Positions 23,628 to 31,978 of a stretch of DNA of 39,696 bases are shown piece after piece (the stretch's first letter is position 1; every line of letters starts with the position of its first letter). The notes under the pieces were generated by a model, which was not told where the DNA came from, ran no database searches, and saw nothing but the letters and a program-made list of their open reading frames with translations. Source of the DNA: Phenylobacterium sp. (GTDB lineage Bacteria > Pseudomonadota > Alphaproteobacteria > Caulobacterales > Caulobacteraceae); contig NZ_JAUSLW010000200.1 of assembly GCF_030645195.1 (NCBI RefSeq), positions 1-39,696 of the forward strand. Reading direction: 5' to 3'. Position numbers and translations under genes: made by a program.

Positions 23628-24308
23628 GTGGGCGAGACCATCCGCCTGAAGAGCGGCTTCGACGGCTTCGAGCTGGCCGCCTATCACGCGCCGGTTTCCG
23701 ACGCGCGGCGGGGGGGGCTGGTGCTGATCCAGGAGATCTTCGGGGTCACCGACCACATCCGCGAACTGGCCGACGGTTTCGCCGAAGACGGCTACGAAGT
23801 GATCGCGCCCAGCTTCTACGACCGCATCGAGCCGGGCTTCGAGGCTGACTATAGCCCAGACGCCATCGCCAAGGGGGTCAGGTACTCCACCGAGACCCCC
23901 TGGGACCAGGTGGCCGGCGACCTCCAGGCGGCCATCGACGCGCTCTCGCCCGCAGTCTTCGTCACCGGCTTCTGCTGGGGCGGGGCGGCGACCTGGCTGG
24001 CGGCCTGCCGCTGCACCGGCATCTCGGCGGCCTCGGCCTTCTATGGCCGCCGCATCAGCGAGCTGGTGGACGAGACGCCCAAGGTCCCCACCATCGCGCA
24101 CTTCGGCCGTCACGACGCCTCCATCCCGATGGAGAAGGTCGAGGAGATTCGAGAGGCCCACCCCGACGTGCCCGTCCACGTCTATGACGCGGGCCATGGC
24201 TTCGTCTCCGACCGCCGCGCCGACTATCACCCCGACGCCGCCCGCCTGGCCCGCCTGCGCACCCTGCAGCTGTTCATGAACAACGGCGGCGGGCGCGGAG
24301 AGATGTAG
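23628..24308 (+). CDS. dienelactone hydrolase family protein (second of tandem pair)
   Basis: A 226-residue paralogue of the preceding gene, with triad C116 in VTGFCWGGA, D163 in FGRHDASIP and H190 in DAGHGFVSD, and E36 in LIQEIFG. It begins at GTG 23628, 5 bases after the upstream stop, matching the paralogue's N-terminus. The copies have diverged in the substrate-facing region (residues 65-110), so they may handle different lactones. It converges on a membrane protein gene with only 5 bases between the stops. Confidence 0.9.
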   Translation: MGETIRLKSGFDGFELAAYHAPVSDARRGGLVLIQEIFGVTDHIRELADGFAEDGYEVIAPSFYDRIEPGFEADYSPDAIAKGVRYSTETPWDQVAGDLQAAIDALSPAVFVTGFCWGGAATWLAACRCTGISAASAFYGRRISELVDETPKVPTIAHFGRHDASIPMEKVEEIREAHPDVPVHVYDAGHGFVSDRRADYHPDAARLARLRTLQLFMNNGGGRGEM

Positions 24309-24313
24309 GGATT

Positions 24314-24781
24314 CTATTCCTCGATCCGCTTGCGGGCCTCGGGGTCGCGTTCCAGCCAGCGGACCAGGACCGACTGTGCCGCCAGGATGCCGATGCCGGC
24401 GGCGTAGCCCGCGAAGACGGCGGTGGGATAGCGCCCGCCCGTGGCCACCGCGGCCACCTGCCAGTAGATGAAGCCGGCCGCGGCGATCAGCAGCCCGACC
24501 CCGGTCAGCACCGAGACCGCGGTCTGGCCGAAGCCCGCCACGAAACTCATCCAGACATAGCGGGCCAGCCCCCGCCTCAGCGGCAGGATCAGCAGTGGCA
24601 GGGCGAAGCTGGCCAGGGCCGCGCCGGCCGGCCAGACCAGGGCGTGGCGGGCGATGAGCGCGCCCCCGCCCGGCAGGACGCTGAAGGCGTGGATCACGGC
24701 CCCGGCATAGATCAGGGCCGAGGCGGCGACGGCCACGTCCTGCATGCGCCGAAAATCGCGCCAGGCCTTGGTGAAGGCCAT
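24314..24781 (-). CDS. hypothetical membrane protein, four spans
   Basis: A 155-residue protein with four hydrophobic spans at about 15-35, 45-67, 80-105 and 117-140 and a charged C-terminus (RWLERDPEARKRIEE). I do not recognise a family. The ATG at 24779-24781 follows a stretch shared as promoter region with the retropepsin-like gene at 24905. Confidence 0.72.
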   Translation of the reverse strand: MAFTKAWRDFRRMQDVAVAASALIYAGAVIHAFSVLPGGGALIARHALVWPAGAALASFALPLLILPLRRGLARYVWMSFVAGFGQTAVSVLTGVGLLIAAAGFIYWQVAAVATGGRYPTAVFAGYAAGIGILAAQSVLVRWLERDPEARKRIEE

Positions 24782-24904
24782 CTAGCGCCCCGGCGCCGTG
24801 ACGGGGACGGAGGAGCAGGCGGGACGCGAACCGGACATGGCGCATTTATCGCCGAGGGCGCGCGGCTTGGCTATGGTCGGGGACCTTCCCTCCGGGATTA
24901 GCCC

Positions 24905-25672
24905 TTGAAGCCCGCCCTGATCCTCGCCGCGCTGAGCCTCGCCCCGACGCCCGCCCGCGCGGCGGGCTGCTGGTTCGAGCACGGGGTGGTGGTGGTCCCC
25001 GCCCAGGTCGCCGGGGTGGCCGGCGACTACATCCTCGACACCGGCGCGCCCGCCACCCTGCTGCACGAGACCCGGGCCCAGATGGAGGGCCAGGCCGGGA
25101 CCGCCCTGCGGGGCGAGGTGCGGGTCGCGGGCCTGCGCCTCGCCGACCGGCCCGTCGCCGTGGCCGACCTCGATGCGCGCACCTACGCCTTCCCCACCCC
25201 CATCGCCGGGGTGATCGGCGCCGACGTCCTGGCGGGCCAGGTGGTGGACGTCAGCTTCGCCCCTTGCCGGGTGGAGATCCTGGCGCCGGGGCGCGCGTCC
25301 AGCTTCCGGTCCGACAAGATCCTGGCGATGCGGCTGAACGGTGGCCTTCCGACGGTCATGGGCGCCGTCGCCGACGGCCCCAGGACGGCCGCAGGCGGCT
25401 TTGTGGCCTCCACCGGCCTCGACGCCCCCGTCCGCCTCGACGGGGCCCTGGCGGGCGTCCCAGGGGCCAGGGCGGAGGATGTTGCGCCCTACGGCCCGCG
25501 CCGGGCCCGCCTGCGGGCCCTGTCCCTGGCCGGAGAGCTGTTCGAGAACCTGCCGGTGGGGCTGACGCCGCCCGTCGAGGGCGCCGTGGGGGCGGTCGGC
25601 GCGCCGGTCCTGGCGCGCTGGCGCCTGAGGTTCGACTTCGCGCGCGGCCGCCTGCTGCTGAAGCGGCCCTAA
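24905..25672 (+). CDS. retropepsin-like exported aspartic protease
   Basis: A 255-residue protein beginning with a TTG start and a short signal peptide (MKPALILAALSLAPTPARA). It has one clan AA motif, YILDTGAPATLLH, and a second-half VIGADVLAGQVVDVSF with the family's conserved Gly-Ala-Asp. The C-terminal half (RTAAGGFVASTGLDAPVRLD and later GAVGAPVLARWRLRFDF) resembles a degenerate second unit without D-T/S-G, so it may be inactive or dimerise. Substrate unknown. Its TAA stop overlaps the convergent CPBP gene's stop by four bases. Confidence 0.8.
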   Translation: MKPALILAALSLAPTPARAAGCWFEHGVVVVPAQVAGVAGDYILDTGAPATLLHETRAQMEGQAGTALRGEVRVAGLRLADRPVAVADLDARTYAFPTPIAGVIGADVLAGQVVDVSFAPCRVEILAPGRASSFRSDKILAMRLNGGLPTVMGAVADGPRTAAGGFVASTGLDAPVRLDGALAGVPGARAEDVAPYGPRRARLRALSLAGELFENLPVGLTPPVEGAVGAVGAPVLARWRLRFDFARGRLLLKRP

Positions 25673-26604
25673 CCGGCCGGCGCGATCCCTGCCCAGGTGA
25701 CGAGGAACTCCGGCAGGAACGGCAGGATGTTGATGGCGGCGTGCAGCAGGACCACCAGCAGCAGGCTGCGGGTGCGCGCCCAGACCACGCCGAGCATCAG
25801 GGCCAGGGGCGAGAGGGAGGCGATGGTGAAGGCGACGACCTGCAGGAGGTCGGTGGAGTAGCCGTCGTCCCCCGGCGCGCCGCGCAGATAGAGGCCCGGG
25901 ACGTGGGCCACGGCGAAGAGCAGCGCGCCGAGCACCACCGCGCCGGTCTCGCTGCGCAGCACCGCGGCCAGGCGGGTCTGAAGCACGGCGCGGAACAGGA
26001 ACTCCTCCGACAGGCCGGCCTCCAGGGCGACCCACACGAAGGCGGCCGGGACCGCCCAGGCCAGGACCTGGACCGGAGCCTCCAGGGCGGCGATCTGCTT
26101 GAGGCTGGGGCTGACCACGCTGAGCAGGGCGATGAAGATGGCGCCCATGACGATGAGGGTCGGCCAGAACCCCTTGCGGGCCAGGCCGGTTGAGAACAGC
26201 GGGGCCAGTTTGGCGCCCAGCAGGGCCAGCAGCAGGGCCGGCGCCACGACGTGGACCGCCAGCTTGACCCCCAGCACCACCAGCTCCTTGGTCTGGCCCT
26301 CGGGCAGGGAATCCTTGAGCGTCCCCATGCCCCAGCCGAGGAAGCCCAGGGCGTAGACCGCCAGGAAAATCAGCACGGCGGCCAGTTCGAGCCCCGGCCT
26401 GCGGACCGGGACGGGCGGCGGCGCGGCCTTGCGGGTCAGGACCCAGGCCAGGCCCGACAGCGCGATCCCGAAGATCCCCAGGGAGACCAGCGGGAAGGTC
26501 CAGTCAGCCTGACGATAGAAGAGATATGCGAAGGCGGCGCCCCAGAGGCCCGCATAAAGCGCCAAATATGCAAGGGCGCGTCCGCGCCCGGTCCCAGTAG
26601 CCAC
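25669..26604 (-). CDS. CPBP-family intramembrane metalloprotease
   Basis: A 311-residue polytopic protein of the CPBP/Abi family (CAAX prenyl protease 2-like). The conserved motifs are EExxxR as E200-E201-x3-R205 (SEEFLFRAV), FxxxH at AVAHVPG (H234) and HxxxN at LLHAAINI (H288, N292). About eight spans are seen. GTG start at 26602-26604. Bacterial members process small peptides or act as self-immunity proteins; no bacteriocin gene is visible next to it, so the substrate is unknown. Confidence 0.9.
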   Translation of the reverse strand: MATGTGRGRALAYLALYAGLWGAAFAYLFYRQADWTFPLVSLGIFGIALSGLAWVLTRKAAPPPVPVRRPGLELAAVLIFLAVYALGFLGWGMGTLKDSLPEGQTKELVVLGVKLAVHVVAPALLLALLGAKLAPLFSTGLARKGFWPTLIVMGAIFIALLSVVSPSLKQIAALEAPVQVLAWAVPAAFVWVALEAGLSEEFLFRAVLQTRLAAVLRSETGAVVLGALLFAVAHVPGLYLRGAPGDDGYSTDLLQVVAFTIASLSPLALMLGVVWARTRSLLLVVLLHAAINILPFLPEFLVTWAGIAPAG

Positions 26605-26700
26605 TATGCCCGCCCCCTTGGATTGAAACTCCAGGCTGCTATCGGCTGGCGCGAAGGCGCGGGCAACTTAGCGATTCGTCATGACCTCCAGGACAGGAAC

Positions 26701-26730
26701 GAAAAAGGCCCCGGCTTGCGCCGGGGCCTT
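26701..26730 (-). terminator. intrinsic terminator of petABC
   Basis: AAGGCCCCGGC (26705-26715) and its complement (26720-26730) flank a TTGC loop. On the minus strand the stem is followed by a run of T (complement of 26701-26706), the form of a rho-independent terminator for transcription coming from petC, about 140 bases upstream. Confidence 0.75.
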
Positions 26731-26757
26731 GGATCGTCTTGCGCAGGCGCCGACCCT

Positions 26758-26870
26758 AGAGCACATCAGGCGGAAGTGGATACCGGTCCGCCGCCCGACG
26801 TGCTCTAAATTATTGAATCTAGACCCTTCTTCCCGTTTCAGATGGATCCATCTGAAACGGTCAGGGTCTA
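26758..26870. repeat. bipartite intergenic repeat, copy C
   Basis: First half: outer arms AGAGCAC (26758-26764) and GTGCTCT (26800-26806), inner arms GGCGGA (26769-26774) and TCCGCC (26787-26792), core AAGTGGATACCGGT (26774-26787). Second half: a 28-bp perfect palindrome at 26833-26860 inside TAGACCCT (26820-26827) and AGGGTCTA (26863-26870). The last CTA (26868-26870) is the TAG stop of petC. It has the same order as copy B at 10303-10416. Confidence 0.8.
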
Positions 26871-27707
26871 GTGGGCGACGTTGCGCCAGATGCGGCGGTA
26901 GCTGACGAACAGCAGGCCCGCGAACACCAGCAGGTAGATCATGGCGGCGACGCCGAACTGCTTGCGCTCGGTCTGCTTGGGCTCCGAGGCCCAGGCCAGG
27001 AAGGCGACGACGTCCTTGGCCTGCTGGTCGACGGTGGACTTGGTCCCGTCGTCGAAGCTCACCTTGTCGGCCTCCAGGGGCGGCGTCATGGCGATGAAGC
27101 CGCCTTTCGGAACGTGGCCCTTGCCCTTGTAGAAGGCGCTGACGTCGCCGGGCATGTAGGGGTTGTAGAACTGGTTCGGCGGCACTTCGAGCCCGGCCGG
27201 CGGGGTCCCGTAGCCGGTCAGGATCGAATAGACGTACTGCGGCCCTTGCGCCCGGGCCTTGATCATCACCGAGAGGTCCGGCGGCAGGGCGCCGCCGTTC
27301 GAGGCCCGCGCCGCCGCCTCGTTGGCGAACGGGCTCGGGAACTTGTCGGCGGAGGTGGCCTGACGCTGAACGACGTCACCGGTCTCGGAGTCGATATCGT
27401 TGACCTGATAGTCCTTGGCGATCGCCTTGACCGTCGGGTTGTCGTTGGCGCTGACGCCCTCGACATAGAAGGGACCGCCCTTCTGGCCGAGGTTGCGGAA
27501 GCTCATCAGGTCCATGGCGTGGCAGGCCGAGCAGACCTCCCGATAGACCTTGTAGCCCCGCTGGACCTGGGCCTGGTCGAACTTGCCGAACGGCCCCTCG
27601 AAACTCCAGTGGACGTCCTTGGGCGCTTCGGGCCCGGCCGAGGCGAGCGCCGGACCGGCGACGAAAGCGAGCCCGAACGCCGCGAGAATGAAACCTTTGC
27701 GCAGCAT
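26868..27707 (-). CDS. petC: cytochrome c1 of the bc1 complex
   Basis: A 279-residue membrane-anchored c-type cytochrome. A signal peptide (cleavage near 23) leads to the haem site CSACH at 59-63, with axial M207 in GGFIAMTPPLE. A C-terminal span (YLLVFAGLLFVSYRRIW) anchors it with the haem domain in the periplasm. It passes electrons from the Rieske protein to soluble or membrane cytochrome c. It is the third gene of petABC, 7 bases after petB. The TAG stop is the final triplet of a repeat. Confidence 0.96.
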   Translation of the reverse strand: MLRKGFILAAFGLAFVAGPALASAGPEAPKDVHWSFEGPFGKFDQAQVQRGYKVYREVCSACHAMDLMSFRNLGQKGGPFYVEGVSANDNPTVKAIAKDYQVNDIDSETGDVVQRQATSADKFPSPFANEAAARASNGGALPPDLSVMIKARAQGPQYVYSILTGYGTPPAGLEVPPNQFYNPYMPGDVSAFYKGKGHVPKGGFIAMTPPLEADKVSFDDGTKSTVDQQAKDVVAFLAWASEPKQTERKQFGVAAMIYLLVFAGLLFVSYRRIWRNVAH

Positions 27708-27714
27708 CTGAGGC

Positions 27715-29028
27715 TCAGCCCCTCTTTTCAGGCGAAGCCGCGGCGCCGGCGGGCGCGTTGGCGGGGAGCACCGGCGCGGAGATCGATTCCGGCTGGGGCA
27801 GCGGTGTCTCGGTGAGGCCCAGGATCGGCAGGACGACCAGGAAGTAGGAGAAGTAGTAGGCCGTCGCGACGCGGGAGAGCCAGACCATCGAGTTCAGGTC
27901 GGCGTCGAGCAGCTGGAAGGTCGACAGGCCGGGGATCACCGGATCGTCGGGCAGGCGACCGCCGCAGAAGCCCAGCACCAGGCAGGCCAGGACGAAGAGG
28001 CCGAAGTAGAGCTTGGCCGTCGGCCGGTAGCGCATGGAGCGCACCTTGGAGGTATCGAGCCATGGCAGGACGAACAGCATGGCGATGGCGCCGAACATCA
28101 TCAGAACGCCGGCCAGCTTGTCCGGCACCGCCCGCAGGATCGCGTAGAAGGGCAGGAAGTACCATTCGGGAACGATGTGGGCCGGGGTCACCAGCGGGTT
28201 GGCGGGAACATAGTTCACCGCGTCGCCCAAGGCGTTGGGGATGAAGAACACGAAGGCGGCGAACATCAGCAGGAAGACCGAAATCGCGAAGCCGTCCTTC
28301 ACCGTATAGTACGGGTGGAAGGGAACGGTGTCCTCCTTGGACTTCACGTTCACGCCGGTGGGGTTGCCGTTGCCGGGCACGTGCAGCGCCCAGATGTGCA
28401 GGATCACCACGCCGGCGATCATGAACGGCAGCAGGAAGTGCAGCGAGAAGAAGCGGTTCAGGGTGGGGTTATCCACCGCGAACCCGCCCCACAGCCAGGT
28501 GGTGATGGACTCGCCCACGATCGGCAGGGCGCCGAACAGGTTGGTGATCACCACCGCGCCGTGGAAGCTCATCTGGCCCCAGGGCAGGACGTAGCCCATG
28601 AAGGCCGTGGCCATCATCAGCAGGTAGATCACGCAGCCGAGAATCCACAGCACTTCGCGCGGGGCCTTGTAGGACCCGTAATAGAGGCCGCGGAACATGT
28701 GAATGTAGACCGCGATGAAGAACATCGAGGCCCCGTTGGAGTGCATGTAGCGCACCAGCCAGCCGTAGTTCACGTCGCGCATGATGCGCTCGACGGAGTT
28801 GAAGGCGTAGTCCACGTGCGGGACATAGTGCATGGCCAGCACGATGCCGGTCACGATCTGGATGCCCAGGCAGACCGCCAGGATGCCGCCGAAAGTCCAC
28901 CAGTAGTTGAGGTTCTTCGGGGTCGGGAAGTCGATCACGCTGTCGTACGCCAGGCGCACGATCGGCAGGCGGGTGTCGAGCCAGCGCTCGAAGCCGGTCT
29001 TCGGCTCGTAGTTTGAATGTCCGCTCAT
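27715..29028 (-). CDS. petB: cytochrome b of the bc1 complex
   Basis: A 437-residue eight-span quinol-oxidising subunit with two b haems. Segments include [17 protein letters not shown] [16 protein letters not shown] with the Qo-site region, [21 protein letters not shown] carrying haem histidines, [23 protein letters not shown] and the Qo-loop [18 protein letters not shown]. Length is in the alphaproteobacterial range. The start follows GAGGA in the end of petA, 5 bases after the petA stop. It transfers electrons across the membrane and pumps protons by the Q cycle. Confidence 0.97.
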   Translation of the reverse strand: MSGHSNYEPKTGFERWLDTRLPIVRLAYDSVIDFPTPKNLNYWWTFGGILAVCLGIQIVTGIVLAMHYVPHVDYAFNSVERIMRDVNYGWLVRYMHSNGASMFFIAVYIHMFRGLYYGSYKAPREVLWILGCVIYLLMMATAFMGYVLPWGQMSFHGAVVITNLFGALPIVGESITTWLWGGFAVDNPTLNRFFSLHFLLPFMIAGVVILHIWALHVPGNGNPTGVNVKSKEDTVPFHPYYTVKDGFAISVFLLMFAAFVFFIPNALGDAVNYVPANPLVTPAHIVPEWYFLPFYAILRAVPDKLAGVLMMFGAIAMLFVLPWLDTSKVRSMRYRPTAKLYFGLFVLACLVLGFCGGRLPDDPVIPGLSTFQLLDADLNSMVWLSRVATAYYFSYFLVVLPILGLTETPLPQPESISAPVLPANAPAGAAASPEKRG

Positions 29029-29033
29029 CGTCC

Positions 29034-29588
29034 TCAGCCCACCTTGACCTTGGTGTCCGACAGGAAGGCGTAGTCCGGCACCGCCAGGTTCTTCGGCGCG
29101 GGACCTTTCCGGATTCGGCCGGAGGTGTCGTAGTGCGAGCCGTGGCAGGGGCAGAACCAGCCGCCGTACTCACCGCCCCCGAAGGTCGGCACGCACCCGA
29201 GGTGGGTGCAGGTGCCCACCAGGATCAGCCACTGGGCCTTGCCCGGCTTGTGGCGTTCCTCGTCGGTCTGCGGATCGCGCAGGTCGGCGTGGTCATCCTT
29301 GATGGCCGCGGCGATTTCCGCCCCGGTCCGGTTGCGGATGAACAGCGGCTTGCCGCGCCACTTGATGGTGACCTGCTGGCCGGCTTCCACCTTTGTCAGG
29401 TCGAATTCCACCGAGGCGAGGGCGAGGGTGTCGCCGGCCGGGTTCATCTGGTCGATGAACGGCCAGGCAAGCGCCCCAACCGCGCCCACGGCCATGACGG
29501 CCGCGGCGATATGAATGAAATCACGCCGGTTCGGGTCTTCGCCCGCGGCATGAGGATCGGGATTTGCGCCCACGACGGTGTCGGCCAC
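29034..29588 (-). CDS. petA: Rieske iron-sulfur subunit of the bc1 complex
   Basis: A 184-residue protein from a GTG at 29586-29588. A twin-arginine-type start ([12 protein letters not shown]21-R22) precedes a single span. The 2Fe-2S ligands are C127 and H129 in GTCTHLGC and C146 and H149 in FCPCHGSH, with C132 and C148 placed for the disulfide. An in-frame ATG at 29681 would add 31 residues lacking homologous character and extend toward trmL; the GTG is preferred as the twin-arginine motif then sits at the usual distance. First gene of petABC. Confidence 0.93.
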   Translation of the reverse strand: MADTVVGANPDPHAAGEDPNRRDFIHIAAAVMAVGAVGALAWPFIDQMNPAGDTLALASVEFDLTKVEAGQQVTIKWRGKPLFIRNRTGAEIAAAIKDDHADLRDPQTDEERHKPGKAQWLILVGTCTHLGCVPTFGGGEYGGWFCPCHGSHYDTSGRIRKGPAPKNLAVPDYAFLSDTKVKVG

Positions 29589-29788
29589 CTTAAAGCTACC
29601 CTTCGTTTGCGGTCGCGGCCTTGCGCCGAGACCCGTCTTCGACCTTTCCAGACGCTCTGGTAAAGGCCTCTCGGAACCCAATGCTGGAGCAGGCCGATAT
29701 CCCGGAAAGACCAGTGACCGCGCGTTGCGGTCGCCCCTTCCGTGATTCGCGCCAAGCCCCGGCCAATCCCGTGGCTGGATCGCTTAGA

Positions 29789-30247
29789 ATGCTGCTGGCG
29801 CTTTTTCAACCGGACATTCCGCAAAACCTTGGGGCGGCCCTTCGTCTTGGCGCCTGTCTGGGGGTCGGAGTCCACGTCATTGAGCCCTGTGGCTTCCCGC
29901 TTTCCGACCGCGCGATCCGCCGCGCGGCCATGGATTACGGCGAACCGGGCGAAGTGACGCGGCACGCCGGATGGGCCGATTTTGCACAAAATAAGCCCGG
30001 AAGGATCGTTCTGTTCACAACCAAGGGCGCTTTGCCCCTGAGCGACTTCGTCTTCCAGCCCGACGACGTGCTGCTGTTCGGACGCGAAAGCGCCGGCGTT
30101 CCCGACGAGGTTCACGAGAGCGCCGACGCGCGGGTTTATATTCCGCTCGTGCCAGGCATGCGGTCGCTGAATGTCACGGTCTCGGCGGCGATCGGCCTTT
30201 CGGAGGCGTTGCGCCAGACCGGTCAATTTCCTAAGCCAGCGCCATGA
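29789..30247 (+). CDS. trmL: tRNA (cytidine(34)-2'-O)-methyltransferase
   Basis: A 152-residue SPOUT methyltransferase that 2'-O-methylates the wobble base of tRNA-Leu. It starts MLLALFQPDIPQNLGAALRL, with the SAM knot elements DDVLLFGRESAGVP and LNVTVSAAIGLSEALRQ. The ATG at 29789 begins the conserved domain; the longer frame upstream has no homologous character. It is divergent from petA across a 200-base gap and overlaps hemF by four bases (ATGA). Confidence 0.93.
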   Translation: MLLALFQPDIPQNLGAALRLGACLGVGVHVIEPCGFPLSDRAIRRAAMDYGEPGEVTRHAGWADFAQNKPGRIVLFTTKGALPLSDFVFQPDDVLLFGRESAGVPDEVHESADARVYIPLVPGMRSLNVTVSAAIGLSEALRQTGQFPKPAP

Positions 30248-31122
30248 CGAGCCTGCCGCAAGAGATCCAAGACCGCCGCGCCCGCGCCAAGGAATGGTTC
30301 GAAGACCTGCAATTGCGCATCTTCGCCGAACTGGAGCAGCTGGAGGAGGAGGCCCCGCCCGAACTCTATCCGGAGGAGCCCGGCCGATTCGACCAGCGGC
30401 CCTGGACCCGGGAGACCGGCGTCGGCGGCGGGATCGGCGGCCACTTCAAGGGCCGGCTGTTCGAGAAGGCCGGGGTCCACACCTCGGCGGCTGCGAGCCG
30501 CTTCTCGCCGGAGATGGCCGCCCAGATGCCCGGCGCCGACAAGGACCCATCCTATGTCTCGGCCAGCATCAGCCTGATCATCCATCCGCGCTCGCCGCGG
30601 GTGCCCACCGTCCACATGAACACCCGCTTCCTGTCGACCGCCGAGAGCTGGTTCGGCGGCGGGGCCGACCTGACCCCCATGGTGGACGAGCAGCGCAGCC
30701 AGGAGGCCGACGACGCGGTGCTCTTCCACACCGCCATGAAGGCGGCCTGCGACGCCTTCGATCCGGAGTGGCACGGCAAGTACAAGGCCTGGTGCGACGA
30801 ATATTTCTACCTGCCGCACCGCAAGGAGACCCGCGGGGTCGGGGGTATCTTCTACGACCGGCACAATTCCGGCGATTTCGAGAAGGACTTCGCCTTCACC
30901 CGCGCCGTCGGCGAGGCCTTCCTTGAGGTCTATCCGAAGATCGTGCGCCACCGGATGAGCGAGCCCTGGACCGAGCAGGACCGCATGGAGCAGTTGGTCC
31001 GCCGCGGCCGCTACGTGGAGTTCAATCTGCTCTACGACCGCGGCACGATGTTCGGCCTCAAGGCCGGCGGCAATATCGACACCATCCTGTCCTCCATGCC
31101 GCCGCTCGTAGCCTGGCTCTGA
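30244..31122 (+). CDS. hemF: oxygen-dependent coproporphyrinogen III oxidase
   Basis: A 292-residue enzyme that decarboxylates two propionates of coproporphyrinogen III with O2 in haem synthesis. Family blocks are VPTVHMNTRFLST, SWFGGGADLTPM, KAWCDEYFYLPHRKE, TRGVGGIFYD and RRGRYVEFNLLYDRGTMFGL. Coupled to trmL by ATGA. Its position next to petABC makes biological sense since bc1 needs haem, and the operons are divergent. Confidence 0.96.
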   Translation: MTSLPQEIQDRRARAKEWFEDLQLRIFAELEQLEEEAPPELYPEEPGRFDQRPWTRETGVGGGIGGHFKGRLFEKAGVHTSAAASRFSPEMAAQMPGADKDPSYVSASISLIIHPRSPRVPTVHMNTRFLSTAESWFGGGADLTPMVDEQRSQEADDAVLFHTAMKAACDAFDPEWHGKYKAWCDEYFYLPHRKETRGVGGIFYDRHNSGDFEKDFAFTRAVGEAFLEVYPKIVRHRMSEPWTEQDRMEQLVRRGRYVEFNLLYDRGTMFGLKAGGNIDTILSSMPPLVAWL

Positions 31123-31135
31123 CCCGGAGGCGCCC

Positions 31136-31978
31136 GTGACCGGCCCCAGCCTTGTCGAACGCCTGGGATACGGATCCGGCGAGCGGCTGCTGATCGTCAA
31201 CTGCGACGACCTGGGCTCCAGCGAGGCCGCCAACCGGGCCACCGCCGAGGCCTTCGCCTTCGGGATCGCCACCAGCGCCACCCTGATGGTCCCCTGCCCC
31301 TGGGCCCTGGACGGCCTGGAGCGCTGCGCGGGCGCCGACATCGGGGTGCACCTAACACTCACGGCGGAGTATCCCGGCTATCGGTGGCGCTCGCTGACCG
31401 GAGCGGCCTCCCTGCACGATGACCAGGGCTACATGCCCACCACCGCCGAGGCCGTCTGGGCCCAGGCCCGGCTGGAGGACGTGGCCGCCGAGTGCCGGGC
31501 CCAGATCGACCAGGCCCTGGCCTGGGGCGTCGACGTGACCCATCTCGACGCCCACATGGGCACGATGCAGATCGACCCGCGCTACTTCGCCCTCTTCGTC
31601 GAGCTGGCCGCCGACTACGACCTGCCGATGCGGATGTTCGGGGTCGGCGCCGAGCGGCAGCTGGGTTTCCCGGGCCGCGCCCAGGCGAGCGCCGCGGGAC
31701 GGCTCTATCCCGACCACTTCGTCAGCCTGTGGGGCCTGCCCGCCCGCGAGGTGTTCGCCGACAGCCTGGCGCGCCTGCGGCCGGGCGTGACCGAGATCTA
31801 CCTGCATCCGGTGGAGGACGGCCCCGAGCTGCGGGGCTACGACAGGACCCACGCCGAGATCCGCATCAAGGACCGCGCCTGTCTCCTCGATCCGACCCTG
31901 AAGGCGCAGGTGGAGGTCGCCGGCGCCAGGCTGATCAGCTTCCGCCCCCTGCGCGACCTGCAGCGACAGGCCGCCTGA
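31136..31978 (+). CDS. ChbG/YdjC-family carbohydrate deacetylase
   Basis: A 280-residue metal-dependent deacetylase. LLIVNCDDLGSSEAAN has the metal-binding Asp-Asp, DIGVHLTLTAEYPGYRW the next ligand, and VTHLDAHMGT the His/Asp site; YLHPVEDGPELRGYD lies at the C-terminal side. ChbG removes acetyl groups from chitobiose-type sugars; related hopanoid-pathway enzymes exist, so the substrate is open. GTG start 13 bases after hemF, followed by a GNAT with one-base overlap. Confidence 0.88.
   Translation: MTGPSLVERLGYGSGERLLIVNCDDLGSSEAANRATAEAFAFGIATSATLMVPCPWALDGLERCAGADIGVHLTLTAEYPGYRWRSLTGAASLHDDQGYMPTTAEAVWAQARLEDVAAECRAQIDQALAWGVDVTHLDAHMGTMQIDPRYFALFVELAADYDLPMRMFGVGAERQLGFPGRAQASAAGRLYPDHFVSLWGLPAREVFADSLARLRPGVTEIYLHPVEDGPELRGYDRTHAEIRIKDRACLLDPTLKAQVEVAGARLISFRPLRDLQRQAA

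Noticed and set aside
25669..26604. CPBP protease as immunity protein of a bacteriocin system
   Set aside because: No leader-peptide-like small gene, modification enzyme or exporter is adjacent, so there is no support beyond family membership.
29589..29681. 31-residue N-terminal extension of the Rieske protein
   Set aside because: The upstream residues are basic and compositionally odd, and the GTG start places the twin-arginine motif at the normal distance from the N-terminus.
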